Shown here: positions 34,607 to 43,253 of the stretch, in pieces
Layout: every line of letters begins with the position of its first letter
How positions within the stretch are numbered: position 1 is the first letter of the stretch
Source of the DNA: Bacteriovoracaceae bacterium UBA3083
GTDB taxonomy: Bacteria > Bdellovibrionota > Bacteriovoracia > Bacteriovoracales > Bacteriovoracaceae
Assembly: GCA_002366565.1 (NCBI GenBank)
Contig: DFBJ01000007.1
Location: 1 to 64,000, forward strand
Length of the DNA: 64,000 nt
Reading direction: 5' to 3'
The notes under the pieces: model-generated
Database searches by the model: none
What the model was told of the DNA's origin: nothing
Seen by the model: the letters and a program-made list of their open reading frames with translations, nothing else
Made by a program: the position numbers and the translations under genes

Positions 34607-35656
34607 TTATAAGGCGATATAGATTGTATCGCCTTCAATTTTTATAGAGTCCTCTTCTAAAAATAATTTTAAAATCATAAGCGTAAGTGTCTTGGCCGGT
34701 ATTCCAGCAATAGAGGCCCTTACAACATTTATTTTCAAGATATGATTCTCTTGATTATGCTCCATTTTTCCATTCACTTTTAAATTCAATTTGAAAAAGA
34801 TTTTAATTCTTGAGCGAATATCAAAATAACTATCTTTAATATTCACTTTAATAAACTTAATATCTTCTAAGTCTACAAGGGCCTTATTCTCAAGTTGAAT
34901 CTTTGGCACTTCATTAAACTCTGAGAAGTCATCTAGAAATATATGTGCTTGTTGTAAACAGCCTTCGATAAAGTCATCAATATTAAAACGTGTTTTAATA
35001 CCATTGCTACAATCGGCCTTAAGCTTTTCAACTTGAGTCTTTCCACCATTAGAAGTAAAGATTATTTTTGAAGCATCAATAGCTATTGCCTCAGGAGAAA
35101 TTAGAGCAGTTGTATTATTTGTGAGTATATTCATTGTTTGATTAATTAGTTGTGCTTGTTCTGATTCTAAAACACCATTATTTAAGCAGACAATATCAAT
35201 GTCTGTAGATGCGTCTCCCTTAGGGTCGCAACTTCCTTTGAGTCTCTTTGCTGATACAGTAGTGTCTTCTGTTCCCGTTTTTATATAAGGTGCTTCAAAG
35301 AACATTTCTTTTCTATCAAAATTAATTAATGCGTCTTTAAGAAATAGGTGGTCTAGAGTCACTAGAGGGTTATCTAAAGCAAGATTCGTCTTATAGGTTA
35401 CAAATGATACTTTTGCAGAAAACTGCTGATCTTTAATTTCAACATTTCCTTTGAGTAAGTTTCCATTATCTTGTGCTTGGAATTCGTTTCCACCAAAGTC
35501 TACATTGAGATCTGTTGCAGAGATCTTCCCTAAGGTCATCCCGTTTTCTTTATTCGTAGTAATGTTCAAGTCAGATATCTTAATTATTTCTCGTTTTGCA
35601 TGAGCAGATACTGCTATTGAAAAGATGCAAAGAGTTTGTATCAATATTTTTGTCAT
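34607..35656 (-). CDS. exported protein, function unknown
   Basis: 349 residues with signal peptide MTKILIQTLCIFSIAVSAHA. The mature part alternates short beta-strand patterns and Asn/Lys turns over its length, with repeated phrases such as ISDLNIT, ISATDLNVD and LKGNVEI, suggesting a beta-rich repeat fold of the kind seen in periplasmic or outer-membrane-associated lipid-binding proteins. Four cysteines. Family not recognised. Confidence 0.7.
   Translation of the reverse strand: MTKILIQTLCIFSIAVSAHAKREIIKISDLNITTNKENGMTLGKISATDLNVDFGGNEFQAQDNGNLLKGNVEIKDQQFSAKVSFVTYKTNLALDNPLVTLDHLFLKDALINFDRKEMFFEAPYIKTGTEDTTVSAKRLKGSCDPKGDASTDIDIVCLNNGVLESEQAQLINQTMNILTNNTTALISPEAIAIDASKIIFTSNGGKTQVEKLKADCSNGIKTRFNIDDFIEGCLQQAHIFLDDFSEFNEVPKIQLENKALVDLEDIKFIKVNIKDSYFDIRSRIKIFFKLNLKVNGKMEHNQENHILKINVVRASIAGIPAKTLTLMILKLFLEEDSIKIEGDTIYIAL
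34611..34644 (+). terminator. terminator for the + strand gene inside the convergent coding end
   Basis: AAGGCGATA, seven-base loop, TATCGCCTT, then CAATTTTT. The hairpin is also part of the final codons of the - strand gene. Confidence 0.65.
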
Positions 35657-35858
35657 AAATTTTCCTTATTAAGAAATTAGAACAGATTAATTACATATTT
35701 AGAACAATCCTTTTCTAACATCTCTTAGAAATGAGCTAAACCCTTGTTCTTAGTTCATTGGCAATAAATTGAGTAAGTAGATATATTCAAACAAGGTCAA
35801 TATTAGTGAGTTAAGTGTTTGAATTTATGAGAGTATTCTCTTCTGAATGTAAAAGGGT

Positions 35859-35886
35859 TAAAGGCATAGATAAATTTAGTCGATAA
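35859..35886 (+). promoter_or_regulatory. possible FliA (sigma-28) promoter of the G8 gene
   Basis: TAAA, 16 bases, GTCGATAA (11 of 12 consensus positions, spacing one over the usual 15), 41 bases before the chosen start of the G8 protein. Confidence 0.4.
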
Positions 35887-35927
35887 TAAAGCTCAGGTAA
35901 TATTCTTCAGGAAATAAGGACATGTTT

Positions 35928-38900
35928 ATGTTTAAAGTTAGCACTCTTTTATTAGCCTTTGCTTTTACTGTTCCAGCATTTGCTGGAGTAAAAGGATATA
36001 TAGATATTGCAACTCTTAGTTCTAATGAGAAAACACTTATTGTAAAGGGATGGGCCTGTGACCATGGAAAAGAAACATCCATACGAGCTCATCTTTACGC
36101 GAATGGTGCTGCAGGAAAAGGAAAGATTATTGGATCAACTGTAGCTAATCGTAGTAGTCAATCTGGTGTCTCTAATGCCTGTGGAACTAAGAAGACTAAT
36201 CATCGTTTTGTATTTCTAATTCCTCGTAAAACATTTAAAAATTATATGGGGAGTAAACTATTCATACATGGAATTACAAACGCTAAAGGTGGTAACCTTC
36301 TGATAGAAAAGTCTGGGCTGTTCTCTATTCCTAAATTATCCACTCTTAAAGGTATTGTAGGAAATATAGATTCAGTGTCTCTTATCAATAATGATCAAAA
36401 GGTTTCAATAAGAGGTTGGGCATGTGATAAAAATGAAAATAAATCTATCAATGTACATATATATGCAAAACCACAGTCGGGACAAAGTACTTTTTTAGCC
36501 TCAGTAAAAGCTTCTGCAACTTCTGAAATTGGAGTTCGAAATATTTGTGGTACAAAGACAGCAAGCCATCGCTTTAATGCTATTCTTCCTCGTAGTAAAT
36601 TTATATCACACGTAGGGAAGAAAATAGTTGTTCATGGAATGTCTGTCAGTGCTGGTCATAATCTTACTATTAATAAGTCTGGAGTACTTCCAATTCCAGA
36701 ACCTCCTCTTTATGTATCTCAACTAAAAAATGATAATAAAGGTAACCTCACAATTCCTAAAGACCGTTCTTATATCTTAGATAAGAATATAGATGCTGCT
36801 CATCTCATTATTAATGGTGAGTTAAAGTGTCAAAGTAATACAAGTAAACGTTTTATCACTGCCAAAGCAATTTCCGTATATGGAAAATTGACTTGTGGGA
36901 CTTCTGGCTCAAGCTATAAAGGAAAGCTAGAAGTAAGACTTAAAGCCGGACTTGCTCTTTCAAACGCTTATGGTTCAATGGGGCAACGAGGTTTATTTGT
37001 TCATAGTGGAGGTGAGCTTCGTCTTCATGGAATTAAGAAAAATTATTCTTGGTTAAAGCTTCAAACAAATAGCACTGCAACTAAAGGTAGAAATTATCTA
37101 ATGCTTTCAAAGTCAGTTGATTGGAAAATTGGAGATAACGTAGCAATATCGTCAACAGGTTATTATGGTAATCAAGCTGAGGACTTTAAAATTACTAAAA
37201 TTTTAAATAACGGACGTAAAATTGTTCTTGATGGAACATTAAAAAATAATCACCTTTCTAAAATTAAGAATTATCGTCAAAGTGGAAAGAATATTCTGTA
37301 CGACTCTCGAGCAGTTGTAGCAAATCTTACAAGAAGTATTCGTATTTATCCTTATGGTGGAAATTATAATACTAGTGAACTTGGTGCTCATGTAATGGTT
37401 ATGCCAGGCGGAAAGGCGTATGTTGATTCAGTTGAATTTTCAAAAATGGGAAGAAAGGGAGAGATGGCCCGCTACCCATTCCACTGGCATATGCTAGGGA
37501 ATGCAAACGGTCAGTACATTAAAAACTCTGCAATTCATGACTCATTTCAAAGATGTATAACTCTACACGCTACTAATAATACGACTGTAGATAATAACGT
37601 TTGTTATAATCACTTTGGACATGGATTCTTTTTAGAAGATGGAAGTGAAACAGGGAATAGAATTACGAATAATATAGGATTTAGATCAAAGAGAATTGAT
37701 AAAGATAAAGCAGTGTTGATCTCTGATACTCTTAAAGGTGGAACTGCTAGAAGATTTCCAACTCCAAGTACATACTGGATCTCAAATCCTCAAAATATTG
37801 TAACAGATAATATTGCAGCTGGATCTGAAGGATCAGGTTTTTGGATGGCCTTTGAAAATAAAACAATTTGTAATCGTTCAAGTTGTTCAAATCCATTAAA
37901 ATCTAAAACAACTGCGTTTCATAGAAATATTGCTCACTCAAGTAAAGTCGGTATCACTTGGGATGGTGCCCCTGGAACTCAGTCAGCTAATAACCCTCTG
38001 AACCCTAGTGATAGAGTCCTTATCTCTGCACACTATCGTCCACCTGTTTCTACTACTTTTGATCGTCTTTCTGTATTCAAGAATAGAGAGGCCGGTATAT
38101 ATGTGAGAGGAAATGCTGTAAGTTTCACTCATACTCTTTTGGCAGATAATGCGTGGGGTGCTTTTGTAGCATATAGCCAGCATTTTAAAGATTCTGTTTT
38201 TGTAGGAAAGTCGAGCTTTTTTACAGCACTAGATAATTATCATTATAAAAAACTAGGTGACGTTGGTGGAGTGATTATTTATGACGGTCCATTTGAATTA
38301 GAGAATGTTGGATTCTTTTCTTTCCCAACAAAGAAAGATAATAGTGTGAGCCAAACTCCTGTTCCATTTTATTCTATTGGTGGAGCTAATAGATTTGAGA
38401 ACAAAGTAAAAGGTTTAACATTCTCTCCTGAGCCTTGGGCGAGAATTTCATACGATACAAAAAGTCAGAAGAATTGGTCTGATTCGTACAACTCTTCTTC
38501 TATTAGAGATGTAGATGGTTCTCTTTCTGGAACGAGAGGAGGACTCATCGTCCCTAATCATAGATTTAATTATCAAAGAGGTAAGTGTACTGAGAAGAGT
38601 GATTGGGATGCTTATATCTGTAGAAGTGATTACAAGGTCGGAACATTCAAACTTAAGGGATCTAAAACAAATCCTATCTATACTCACTTCACTGCTAAGA
38701 ACATTGAAGGTGTAGATAAGTTCATGAATCAATCTAAGTTTCATAGCAAGATGAATCTAATCCTTGGGCGTAAGGATGGTTTCTATAGTTTAAATAGAGT
38801 TGGTTCTTTTGCTGGTGATAAGAATTATGAAATTTCGTTCCATTCTGAAGGGATCGCAAGTTCTCCGGTTGTAAGAATTGATAATGGAGGTAATTGTTCA

Positions 38901-39077
38901 CTTAAAAATAAAAAGAAAGTTTCGTCATTAAGTGCTCTACATAATACATCGGAAGGATACTATATAAACGGAGGACATCTATATGTTAAGGTTAAATCTA
39001 GAGTTAAACATCCAACTCATGCTAGAGCTAAACTGAGTAATATTTATTACAATATTTATAATGTGGCCTGTAGATAA
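35928..39077 (+). CDS. exported G8-domain beta-helix protein, CEMIP/TMEM2-like
   Basis: 1049 residues. AAGGA sits 7 bases before the ATG at 35928 and only one before the ATG at 35922, so I chose the former; it opens a signal peptide (MFKVSTLLLAFAFTVPAFAG). Residues 20-135 and 140-255 are tandem copies of a domain with a WACD motif (KGWACDHG, RGWACDKN). From about 265 a G8 domain follows (INGELKC, RGLFVHSGGELRLHG, SVDWKIGDNVAIS), then a right-handed beta-helix with RYPFHWHMLG, NVCYNHFGHGFFLEDG and NNIGF, as in CEMIP, TMEM2 and PKHD1L1. CEMIP and TMEM2 act in hyaluronan breakdown. A role in degrading a surface polysaccharide is plausible but inferred. Confidence 0.85.
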   Translation: MFKVSTLLLAFAFTVPAFAGVKGYIDIATLSSNEKTLIVKGWACDHGKETSIRAHLYANGAAGKGKIIGSTVANRSSQSGVSNACGTKKTNHRFVFLIPRKTFKNYMGSKLFIHGITNAKGGNLLIEKSGLFSIPKLSTLKGIVGNIDSVSLINNDQKVSIRGWACDKNENKSINVHIYAKPQSGQSTFLASVKASATSEIGVRNICGTKTASHRFNAILPRSKFISHVGKKIVVHGMSVSAGHNLTINKSGVLPIPEPPLYVSQLKNDNKGNLTIPKDRSYILDKNIDAAHLIINGELKCQSNTSKRFITAKAISVYGKLTCGTSGSSYKGKLEVRLKAGLALSNAYGSMGQRGLFVHSGGELRLHGIKKNYSWLKLQTNSTATKGRNYLMLSKSVDWKIGDNVAISSTGYYGNQAEDFKITKILNNGRKIVLDGTLKNNHLSKIKNYRQSGKNILYDSRAVVANLTRSIRIYPYGGNYNTSELGAHVMVMPGGKAYVDSVEFSKMGRKGEMARYPFHWHMLGNANGQYIKNSAIHDSFQRCITLHATNNTTVDNNVCYNHFGHGFFLEDGSETGNRITNNIGFRSKRIDKDKAVLISDTLKGGTARRFPTPSTYWISNPQNIVTDNIAAGSEGSGFWMAFENKTICNRSSCSNPLKSKTTAFHRNIAHSSKVGITWDGAPGTQSANNPLNPSDRVLISAHYRPPVSTTFDRLSVFKNREAGIYVRGNAVSFTHTLLADNAWGAFVAYSQHFKDSVFVGKSSFFTALDNYHYKKLGDVGGVIIYDGPFELENVGFFSFPTKKDNSVSQTPVPFYSIGGANRFENKVKGLTFSPEPWARISYDTKSQKNWSDSYNSSSIRDVDGSLSGTRGGLIVPNHRFNYQRGKCTEKSDWDAYICRSDYKVGTFKLKGSKTNPIYTHFTAKNIEGVDKFMNQSKFHSKMNLILGRKDGFYSLNRVGSFAGDKNYEISFHSEGIASSPVVRIDNGGNCSLKNKKKVSSLSALHNTSEGYYINGGHLYVKVKSRVKHPTHARAKLSNIYYNIYNVACR

Positions 39078-39088
39078 CAGTCGTATTT

Positions 39089-39121
39089 CAAGCTGTTAAT
39101 ATTTTTATTATTAACAGCTTG
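39089..39121. terminator. bidirectional terminator
   Basis: CAAGCTGTTAATA, seven-base loop, TATTAACAGCTTG: a perfect 13-bp stem between convergent genes. Confidence 0.8.
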
Positions 39122-39124
39122 AGG

Positions 39125-39679
39125 TTATTTTATAAAATCAGCAAATGTATTTAAATCTTTAGATGATGGATACACTTTAAGGAGTTTATTTTCTGGAGAA
39201 ACTAGATATAGAAAACTACTGTGGTCAACATTCTTTAGATCCCCTTTGTTTACCCCGTCCTTATAGTTAAAGTATGCTCTGAAGTAAGAAGAAGTCCCTT
39301 CTATTTGTTCTTTTGTTCCTGAATATCCATAGACATGATTTCCAAAGTTTTGAGCATATTCATTCGCAGACTTTCCGTCATCTTCTTCCCAGTCTAAATT
39401 TATAAAATAGACCTCTGATTTTTTGAATAAGTCTTTCTTCTTCATGATCGTAGTTAATTTACTGAGCGTCATAGGACATACATCAGGGCATTTGGTGAAT
39501 CCAAAATAGATAACTTTGTAATTCTTATTTCTTTTAGGAATGACACTTTCTTTATTCTCTGGTCCTTGTAGACTGATACTTTTAATTTCTCTATTTAATT
39601 TGATTTTTTCTGCAAACGATACTTGAGAAAAAATTAGGGGGGAGATGATCAATATAGATGTTTTTTTTATAAGACTCAT
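39125..39679 (-). CDS. SCO1/SenC copper chaperone family protein
   Basis: 184 residues with signal peptide. Copper ligands: CxxxC in FTKCPDVCPMTL and His in VDHSSFLYLV. SCO proteins deliver copper to the CuA site of cytochrome oxidase or act as thiol reductases. Last in a three-gene set; its start overlaps the previous gene by 4 bases. Confidence 0.92.
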   Translation of the reverse strand: MSLIKKTSILIISPLIFSQVSFAEKIKLNREIKSISLQGPENKESVIPKRNKNYKVIYFGFTKCPDVCPMTLSKLTTIMKKKDLFKKSEVYFINLDWEEDDGKSANEYAQNFGNHVYGYSGTKEQIEGTSSYFRAYFNYKDGVNKGDLKNVDHSSFLYLVSPENKLLKVYPSSKDLNTFADFIK

Positions 39680-40128
39680 TTTCGACTCTTTTCTTTTAAT
39701 GATTTGTTTATAACTTGTGGTATGTCTGTAAAGAAGTCACCCTTTCTAAATCTTAAGTCTGTTCCATTCTCATACTCATTATTCATAAAGTATTGTCTCA
39801 GTCTATATAGAGGACCAGCTATTTTATGAGATAGAATAAGTCCAAAAATAACTACTAAAATTGTCACTGTTATAGAAGTAATTATAAATACACGATCCAT
39901 TTTATCTTTTTGTTCTTCAAGAAGTCTGTAGTAGACATGTCCTTGTTCTAAGTTAAGGTCTTTACCTTTTTGTATGAAGTACTCAAAATAGTAAGAATCA
40001 AATAAGTAGATGATAGATAAAACTGAAATGGAGAGTATAAAGAATAGTAAAATTATCTTATTTTGAAATTGTGGATCGATAAGATAGTTCTTTCTTCTAC
40101 CTTTTAGAAAGCTATATTTTTTTGTCAT
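39676..40128 (-). CDS. two-helix membrane protein with HAMP-like segment
   Basis: 150 residues. Membrane helices at about 25-46 and 80-100; the second runs into SHKIAGPLYRLRQYF, the start of a HAMP-type linker as in chemoreceptors and kinases, but no output domain follows. Lies between an unknown anchored protein and SCO with 4-base overlap to the latter. Possibly an accessory of the same system; function not known. Confidence 0.72.
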   Translation of the reverse strand: MTKKYSFLKGRRKNYLIDPQFQNKIILLFFILSISVLSIIYLFDSYYFEYFIQKGKDLNLEQGHVYYRLLEEQKDKMDRVFIITSITVTILVVIFGLILSHKIAGPLYRLRQYFMNNEYENGTDLRFRKGDFFTDIPQVINKSLKEKSRK

Positions 40129-40144
40129 AAAGTTGTCCTACTTA

Positions 40145-40807
40145 TTAAAATCCATTTTCATGCTCAAGTAGAGAATGGAGTTCTGTTTCTTGATCTCTTT
40201 GTTTAATTTGTTCTTCAGTTGGGGAAGCGATTTCTCTTCCTTGTATCTCAGACTTTATATAAGCATCTCTTAGGTATTGAGTACCACCATATGAGCTAAT
40301 TAAATCCTTCTTCTTCTCATCGGTTAAAGAGCTATATTCTTCTTCTGTATAATCTGTCATTTGAAGTAACATGAAGTCTTCCATTCTTAATTTATCAGTA
40401 TATTCTAATGGAAGTTTATAGGTTGTTTTGATTGCAAGTATCTTTGCTCTTATGAGCTCAGTATCATCTGCAGAAATATCTTCTTCTACAAATAATTCAT
40501 TCTCAAGTTCATTAAGCTGTATTAGGTCTGCTTCTTTTTCAGTACTGTCACCTTCAATACAATATTGAACTTCGAAATTCTCTGCTTCATTATCTGTTAG
40601 GGCTACAGTTTCAGTAGCATCATCTTCAGTATAGATATTATTAAGCTGCTCAAGTGACTCTTTATTTATCTCAGTAGGTTCACCTGTGTAGGTGTCAATT
40701 GTTAGAGATGAAATAGATTCGTCTAACTTACGACTTCTATATGAGGAGATCGTGAGCATTATTATGAGTAGTGAGAATGTAAGTATTGAAAGTTTCTTTG
40801 TTGTCAT
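40145..40807 (-). CDS. acidic single-helix anchored protein, function unknown
   Basis: 220 residues. One N-terminal hydrophobic helix (LSILTFSLLIIMLTISS), then an acidic region rich in Glu/Asp and a helical charged tail ending ETELHSLLEHENGF. One Cys. First of three genes ending with SCO, 16 bases before the next. No family recognised. Confidence 0.68.
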   Translation of the reverse strand: MTTKKLSILTFSLLIIMLTISSYRSRKLDESISSLTIDTYTGEPTEINKESLEQLNNIYTEDDATETVALTDNEAENFEVQYCIEGDSTEKEADLIQLNELENELFVEEDISADDTELIRAKILAIKTTYKLPLEYTDKLRMEDFMLLQMTDYTEEEYSSLTDEKKKDLISSYGGTQYLRDAYIKSEIQGREIASPTEEQIKQRDQETELHSLLEHENGF

Positions 40808-41051
40808 ATAGGTGAATATCGACAGTATTAAGATTAGACTTAAATAATATCAGTCTATTTTTTTATTCTAATCGTAATCTCTCTATATTCTTATTAACCT
40901 AGGTAAATGGTTTTACTTTAGAGTTCCTCAGAATTGATTGAAAAAGAATACTAGTGTTTAACAATTAGTCATTTAGAAGCTTCTAACTTATTGAAAATAT
41001 GATGGTTGTATGGAATAGATCTTGCTCTATAAGGGGTGGGCGAGGTGTTAA

Positions 41052-41534
41052 ATGAAAAGTATTCCTTTAATTGTATTAATTTTAATGAGTGGAATGAGTC
41101 TGGATGCAAAACAGGCCAAGAGTATACATATCAAGACGACCTACAAGCGCTCTAAGAAAATTTGGGGTGTCTACACTCTTAATAAGCAAGAGTGGTTTCA
41201 AGGAAGTAAGAAGCATATTACAGGTGCTAAGGATGACCATGTTCTTATGCGAAAGAAAGGCAGACTCGTCTTTATTTCACCAAAGTTTAAATCTGGCGTA
41301 GTCAGTTATGATGTTAGTGAGGTTCCCTATAAGCTACGTACAAAAAACAGCTACAGCGTAGAGAATTTAAACTTAGAAAAAGTTGAATACGATGTTGCCC
41401 ATTTTGCTGCAAATAAAGAACTACGAACGACGTCCTTTAACTGCAAGAATAAATGGAAGACCATCGAATGTACTCACACATTAACTGAAGAAGATAAAGT
41501 CGATTCAATGTTAAGCAATATATCTAAGAATTAA
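41052..41534 (+). CDS. small exported basic protein, function unknown
   Basis: 160 residues with a signal peptide (MKSIPLIVLILMSGMSLDA). Mature part is basic and beta-rich, with two Cys near the end (FNCKNKWKTIECTH), probably a disulfide. AGGGG lies about 15 bases before the ATG and GAGG nearer. No family recognised. Its end overlaps a short gene on the other strand. Confidence 0.65.
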   Translation: MKSIPLIVLILMSGMSLDAKQAKSIHIKTTYKRSKKIWGVYTLNKQEWFQGSKKHITGAKDDHVLMRKKGRLVFISPKFKSGVVSYDVSEVPYKLRTKNSYSVENLNLEKVEYDVAHFAANKELRTTSFNCKNKWKTIECTHTLTEEDKVDSMLSNISKN

Positions 41535-41685
41535 ATCTATTTAACAGTCTATCGTTAAAGTTCTTCTCATCAACATTTGAGATCTTTCTCATCTCTAACT
41601 CCATATAGGCTTGAACTTCATAAGATGTCTGTCTTCGGTCAAAGATAGATTTCACGATACTCATAATCATTTTTATAGCTTTCAT
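41524..41685 (-). CDS. 53-residue small protein
   Basis: ATG at 41685 with TTTGGAG 5 bases before it, stop at 41524; overlaps the end of the convergent exported protein by 11 bases. The N-terminus is hydrophobic with lysines (MKAIKMIMSIVKSIFDRRQ) and the rest is amphipathic and charged (YEVQAYMELEMRKI). The YxxxxxxELEMR spacing recalls short alphaproteobacterial proteins of the DUF3563 kind, but this is a weak resemblance. Supported by ribosome site and composition only. Confidence 0.5.
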   Translation of the reverse strand: MKAIKMIMSIVKSIFDRRQTSYEVQAYMELEMRKISNVDEKNFNDRLLNRFNS

Positions 41686-41768
41686 GGCGACTCCAAATTG
41701 TTTATATCTGGAAGTATAGTTAGTTATAAAAAAATGTATCGTTAGGATTTGGTTATTGTCTTTAAGAT

Positions 41769-42002
41769 TTAATTAAGAGACTTAGTTAAAGCATCTAGTA
41801 AAACTTTTCTCGGGTTAGTTGCACTAATTAATGAAGAGTGGGTAACTTGTTGCGCTTTAGTATCTTCAATTATTTTTGAGGATTTTACATTACCAGTAGA
41901 AGTATTCTCTCCACCAATAAACTTTAAATTCTGAGTGGCAATAGCATTCATCACAAAAATTAATACAACGATTATTTGAATTTTAATAAGTTCTTTCAAC
42001 AT
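41769..42002 (-). CDS. small anchored or exported protein, function unknown
   Basis: 77 residues. N-terminal hydrophobic segment (IQIIVVLIFVMNAIA) reads as signal peptide or anchor; the remainder is polar with a C-terminal amphipathic helix (RKVLLDALTKSLN). No family recognised. Confidence 0.5.
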   Translation of the reverse strand: MLKELIKIQIIVVLIFVMNAIATQNLKFIGGENTSTGNVKSSKIIEDTKAQQVTHSSLISATNPRKVLLDALTKSLN

Positions 42003-42083
42003 GTATTACTTTTAACATATCTTAATTTTTAATGCACTGTGTCGTGAATTTATTTCCTACTGATGAGTGGTCTCTTTTTGGCC

Positions 42084-42100
42084 GGTTCCATTTCGGAACT
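42084..42100 (+). promoter_or_regulatory. inverted repeat upstream of the sigma-54 promoter, possible activator site
   Basis: GTTCC-ATTTC-GGAAC (42085-42099), about 60 bases upstream of the -24 element. Enhancer sites for sigma-54 activators are usually dyads placed 70-150 bases upstream, so the position is plausible. Confidence 0.4.
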
Positions 42101-42158
42101 ATTTGTTCTCAATATCAATCTGACACCAACTAACTATCTAATATTATGAAATATAAAG

Positions 42159-42176
42159 TTGGCACACGCCTTGCTT
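42159..42176 (+). promoter_or_regulatory. sigma-54 (RpoN) promoter
   Basis: TTGGCACACGCCTTGCTT against consensus TTGGCACG-N4-TTGCTW. The GG (42161-42162) and GC (42173-42174) are exactly 10 bases apart. Predicted transcription start near 42186. No gene follows on + before the convergent ankyrin gene. Confidence 0.8.
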
Positions 42177-42185
42177 ATATAAATG

Positions 42186-42345
42186 TAACCGGTTGGTACC
42201 GATGGCCTTGATCAGCAAACTCGTAATTGCTTAAATCCTACCTTAGCCAACCTCTTTATAACGATCCGAATGGGTCTTATCACAAACTACAAATATCCTA
42301 CCTTACAATTACAATTTTTATTCTGATCAAGGCCCTCCTTTTTAT
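42186..42345 (+). ncRNA. predicted sigma-54-dependent structured small RNA
   Basis: About 160 bases from the predicted start to a T-run. GGCCTTGATCAG (42204-42215) pairs perfectly with CTGATCAAGGCC (42323-42334); CTCCTTTTTATTT follows, so this stem also works as terminator. Inside lie two copies of ATCCTACCTTA (42235-42245 and 42295-42305), probably unpaired, flanking a central hairpin GATCC-GAAT-GGGTC (42263-42276). GGTTGG (42191-42196) can pair with CCAACC (42247-42252), a possible pseudoknot. No convincing coding frame. The pyrimidine-rich repeats could pair with ribosome sites of the AAGGUAGG type. It matches no class I know. Confidence 0.7.
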
Positions 42346-43244
42346 TTAAGGGCCTGTTCTGTTGCAGTGTTATTGGACTCTCTAGCAAGGTCTATAGGTT
42401 TTTTCATTTCTTTGTTTTGAATATTTTTATCAGCGTTATTTTTTAAAAGATCCTGGACTATCTCCGTAAAGCCTTGAGAGGCCGCGTAGTGGAGAGCAGT
42501 ATTTCCTTGATCATCTTGCGTGTTAATTTGAGCTGAGTGCTTTAGAAGGACATTTAGGACTTCTCTGTGGCCACTTCTTGCTGCATTCATGAGGTGAGTG
42601 AAATTCTTGTTATTCCACATATGATTTGGATTGGCCCCATTCTCTAAGAGAAGAGTTGCAAAGCTGGCCTCTCCTGAAGCAAGAGATATAGTTAGTGAAT
42701 CTGCTCCTAGTTTGTTTTGAATATTAACATCGGCATTCTTCTCAATGAGGTATTCAACGACTTCATAGTTTTCACTGGCAGCAGCTTCCATTAGGGGTGT
42801 TATTTTATCTCTGTCTGCTGCATTTACATCTGCACCTAGCTCTTCAACTAAGAACTTTATATAAGCAATAGGAGCTCCAAATGAGGCCCTGGTAAGTAGC
42901 GTTCTTCCGTCCTCTGGAGAGTACTCATTAATCTTGTCCTTAATATTATCTTGGGCCAAGATAGTTGCTTTAAATTTTTTAAAGTCACCTTTTTGAATGA
43001 GTTGATCTATTTGATATGTGAAAGGAAGGCTCTCAAAACTTTGAAGTTCGTCAGTTGTAGAGATTTCTTCAATCACTTGGTCTATTTGATCTTTTTCTGA
43101 GTGCTTATGATGGTCATTATCATCATGTGATTGGTGTGTATGATGTGAGTGGTTCTTTTCGGCAAAGAAAACTATTCTCACAGTGACAACTAAAAGAATA
43201 ATAGTTGTCACTAGAAAGAATGCTTTAAAGTATTTTATTTTCAT
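42342..43244 (-). CDS. exported/anchored ankyrin-repeat protein with His-rich segment
   Basis: 300 residues. N-terminal membrane helix (KAFFLVTTIILLVVTVRIVFF), then a His-rich stretch with about ten His in 20 residues (HSHHTHQSHDDNDHHKHSE), likely metal-binding. From residue 95 to the end five or six ankyrin repeats, e.g. DGRTLLTRASFGAP, DKITPLMEAAASENYEVVEYL, GNTALHYAASQGFTEIV. Orientation suggests the repeats lie in the periplasm. It follows the PBP4-type gene by 9 bases in one unit. The stop lies within the 3' end of the convergent small RNA. Confidence 0.85.
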   Translation of the reverse strand: MKIKYFKAFFLVTTIILLVVTVRIVFFAEKNHSHHTHQSHDDNDHHKHSEKDQIDQVIEEISTTDELQSFESLPFTYQIDQLIQKGDFKKFKATILAQDNIKDKINEYSPEDGRTLLTRASFGAPIAYIKFLVEELGADVNAADRDKITPLMEAAASENYEVVEYLIEKNADVNIQNKLGADSLTISLASGEASFATLLLENGANPNHMWNNKNFTHLMNAARSGHREVLNVLLKHSAQINTQDDQGNTALHYAASQGFTEIVQDLLKNNADKNIQNKEMKKPIDLARESNNTATEQALK

Positions 43245-43253
43245 TCATATATT

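Noticed and set aside
42186..42345. GEMM-type c-di-GMP riboswitch (as the abundant merRNA in Bdellovibrio)
   Set aside because: The conserved GEMM core is not present, and the RNA leads into no + strand gene.
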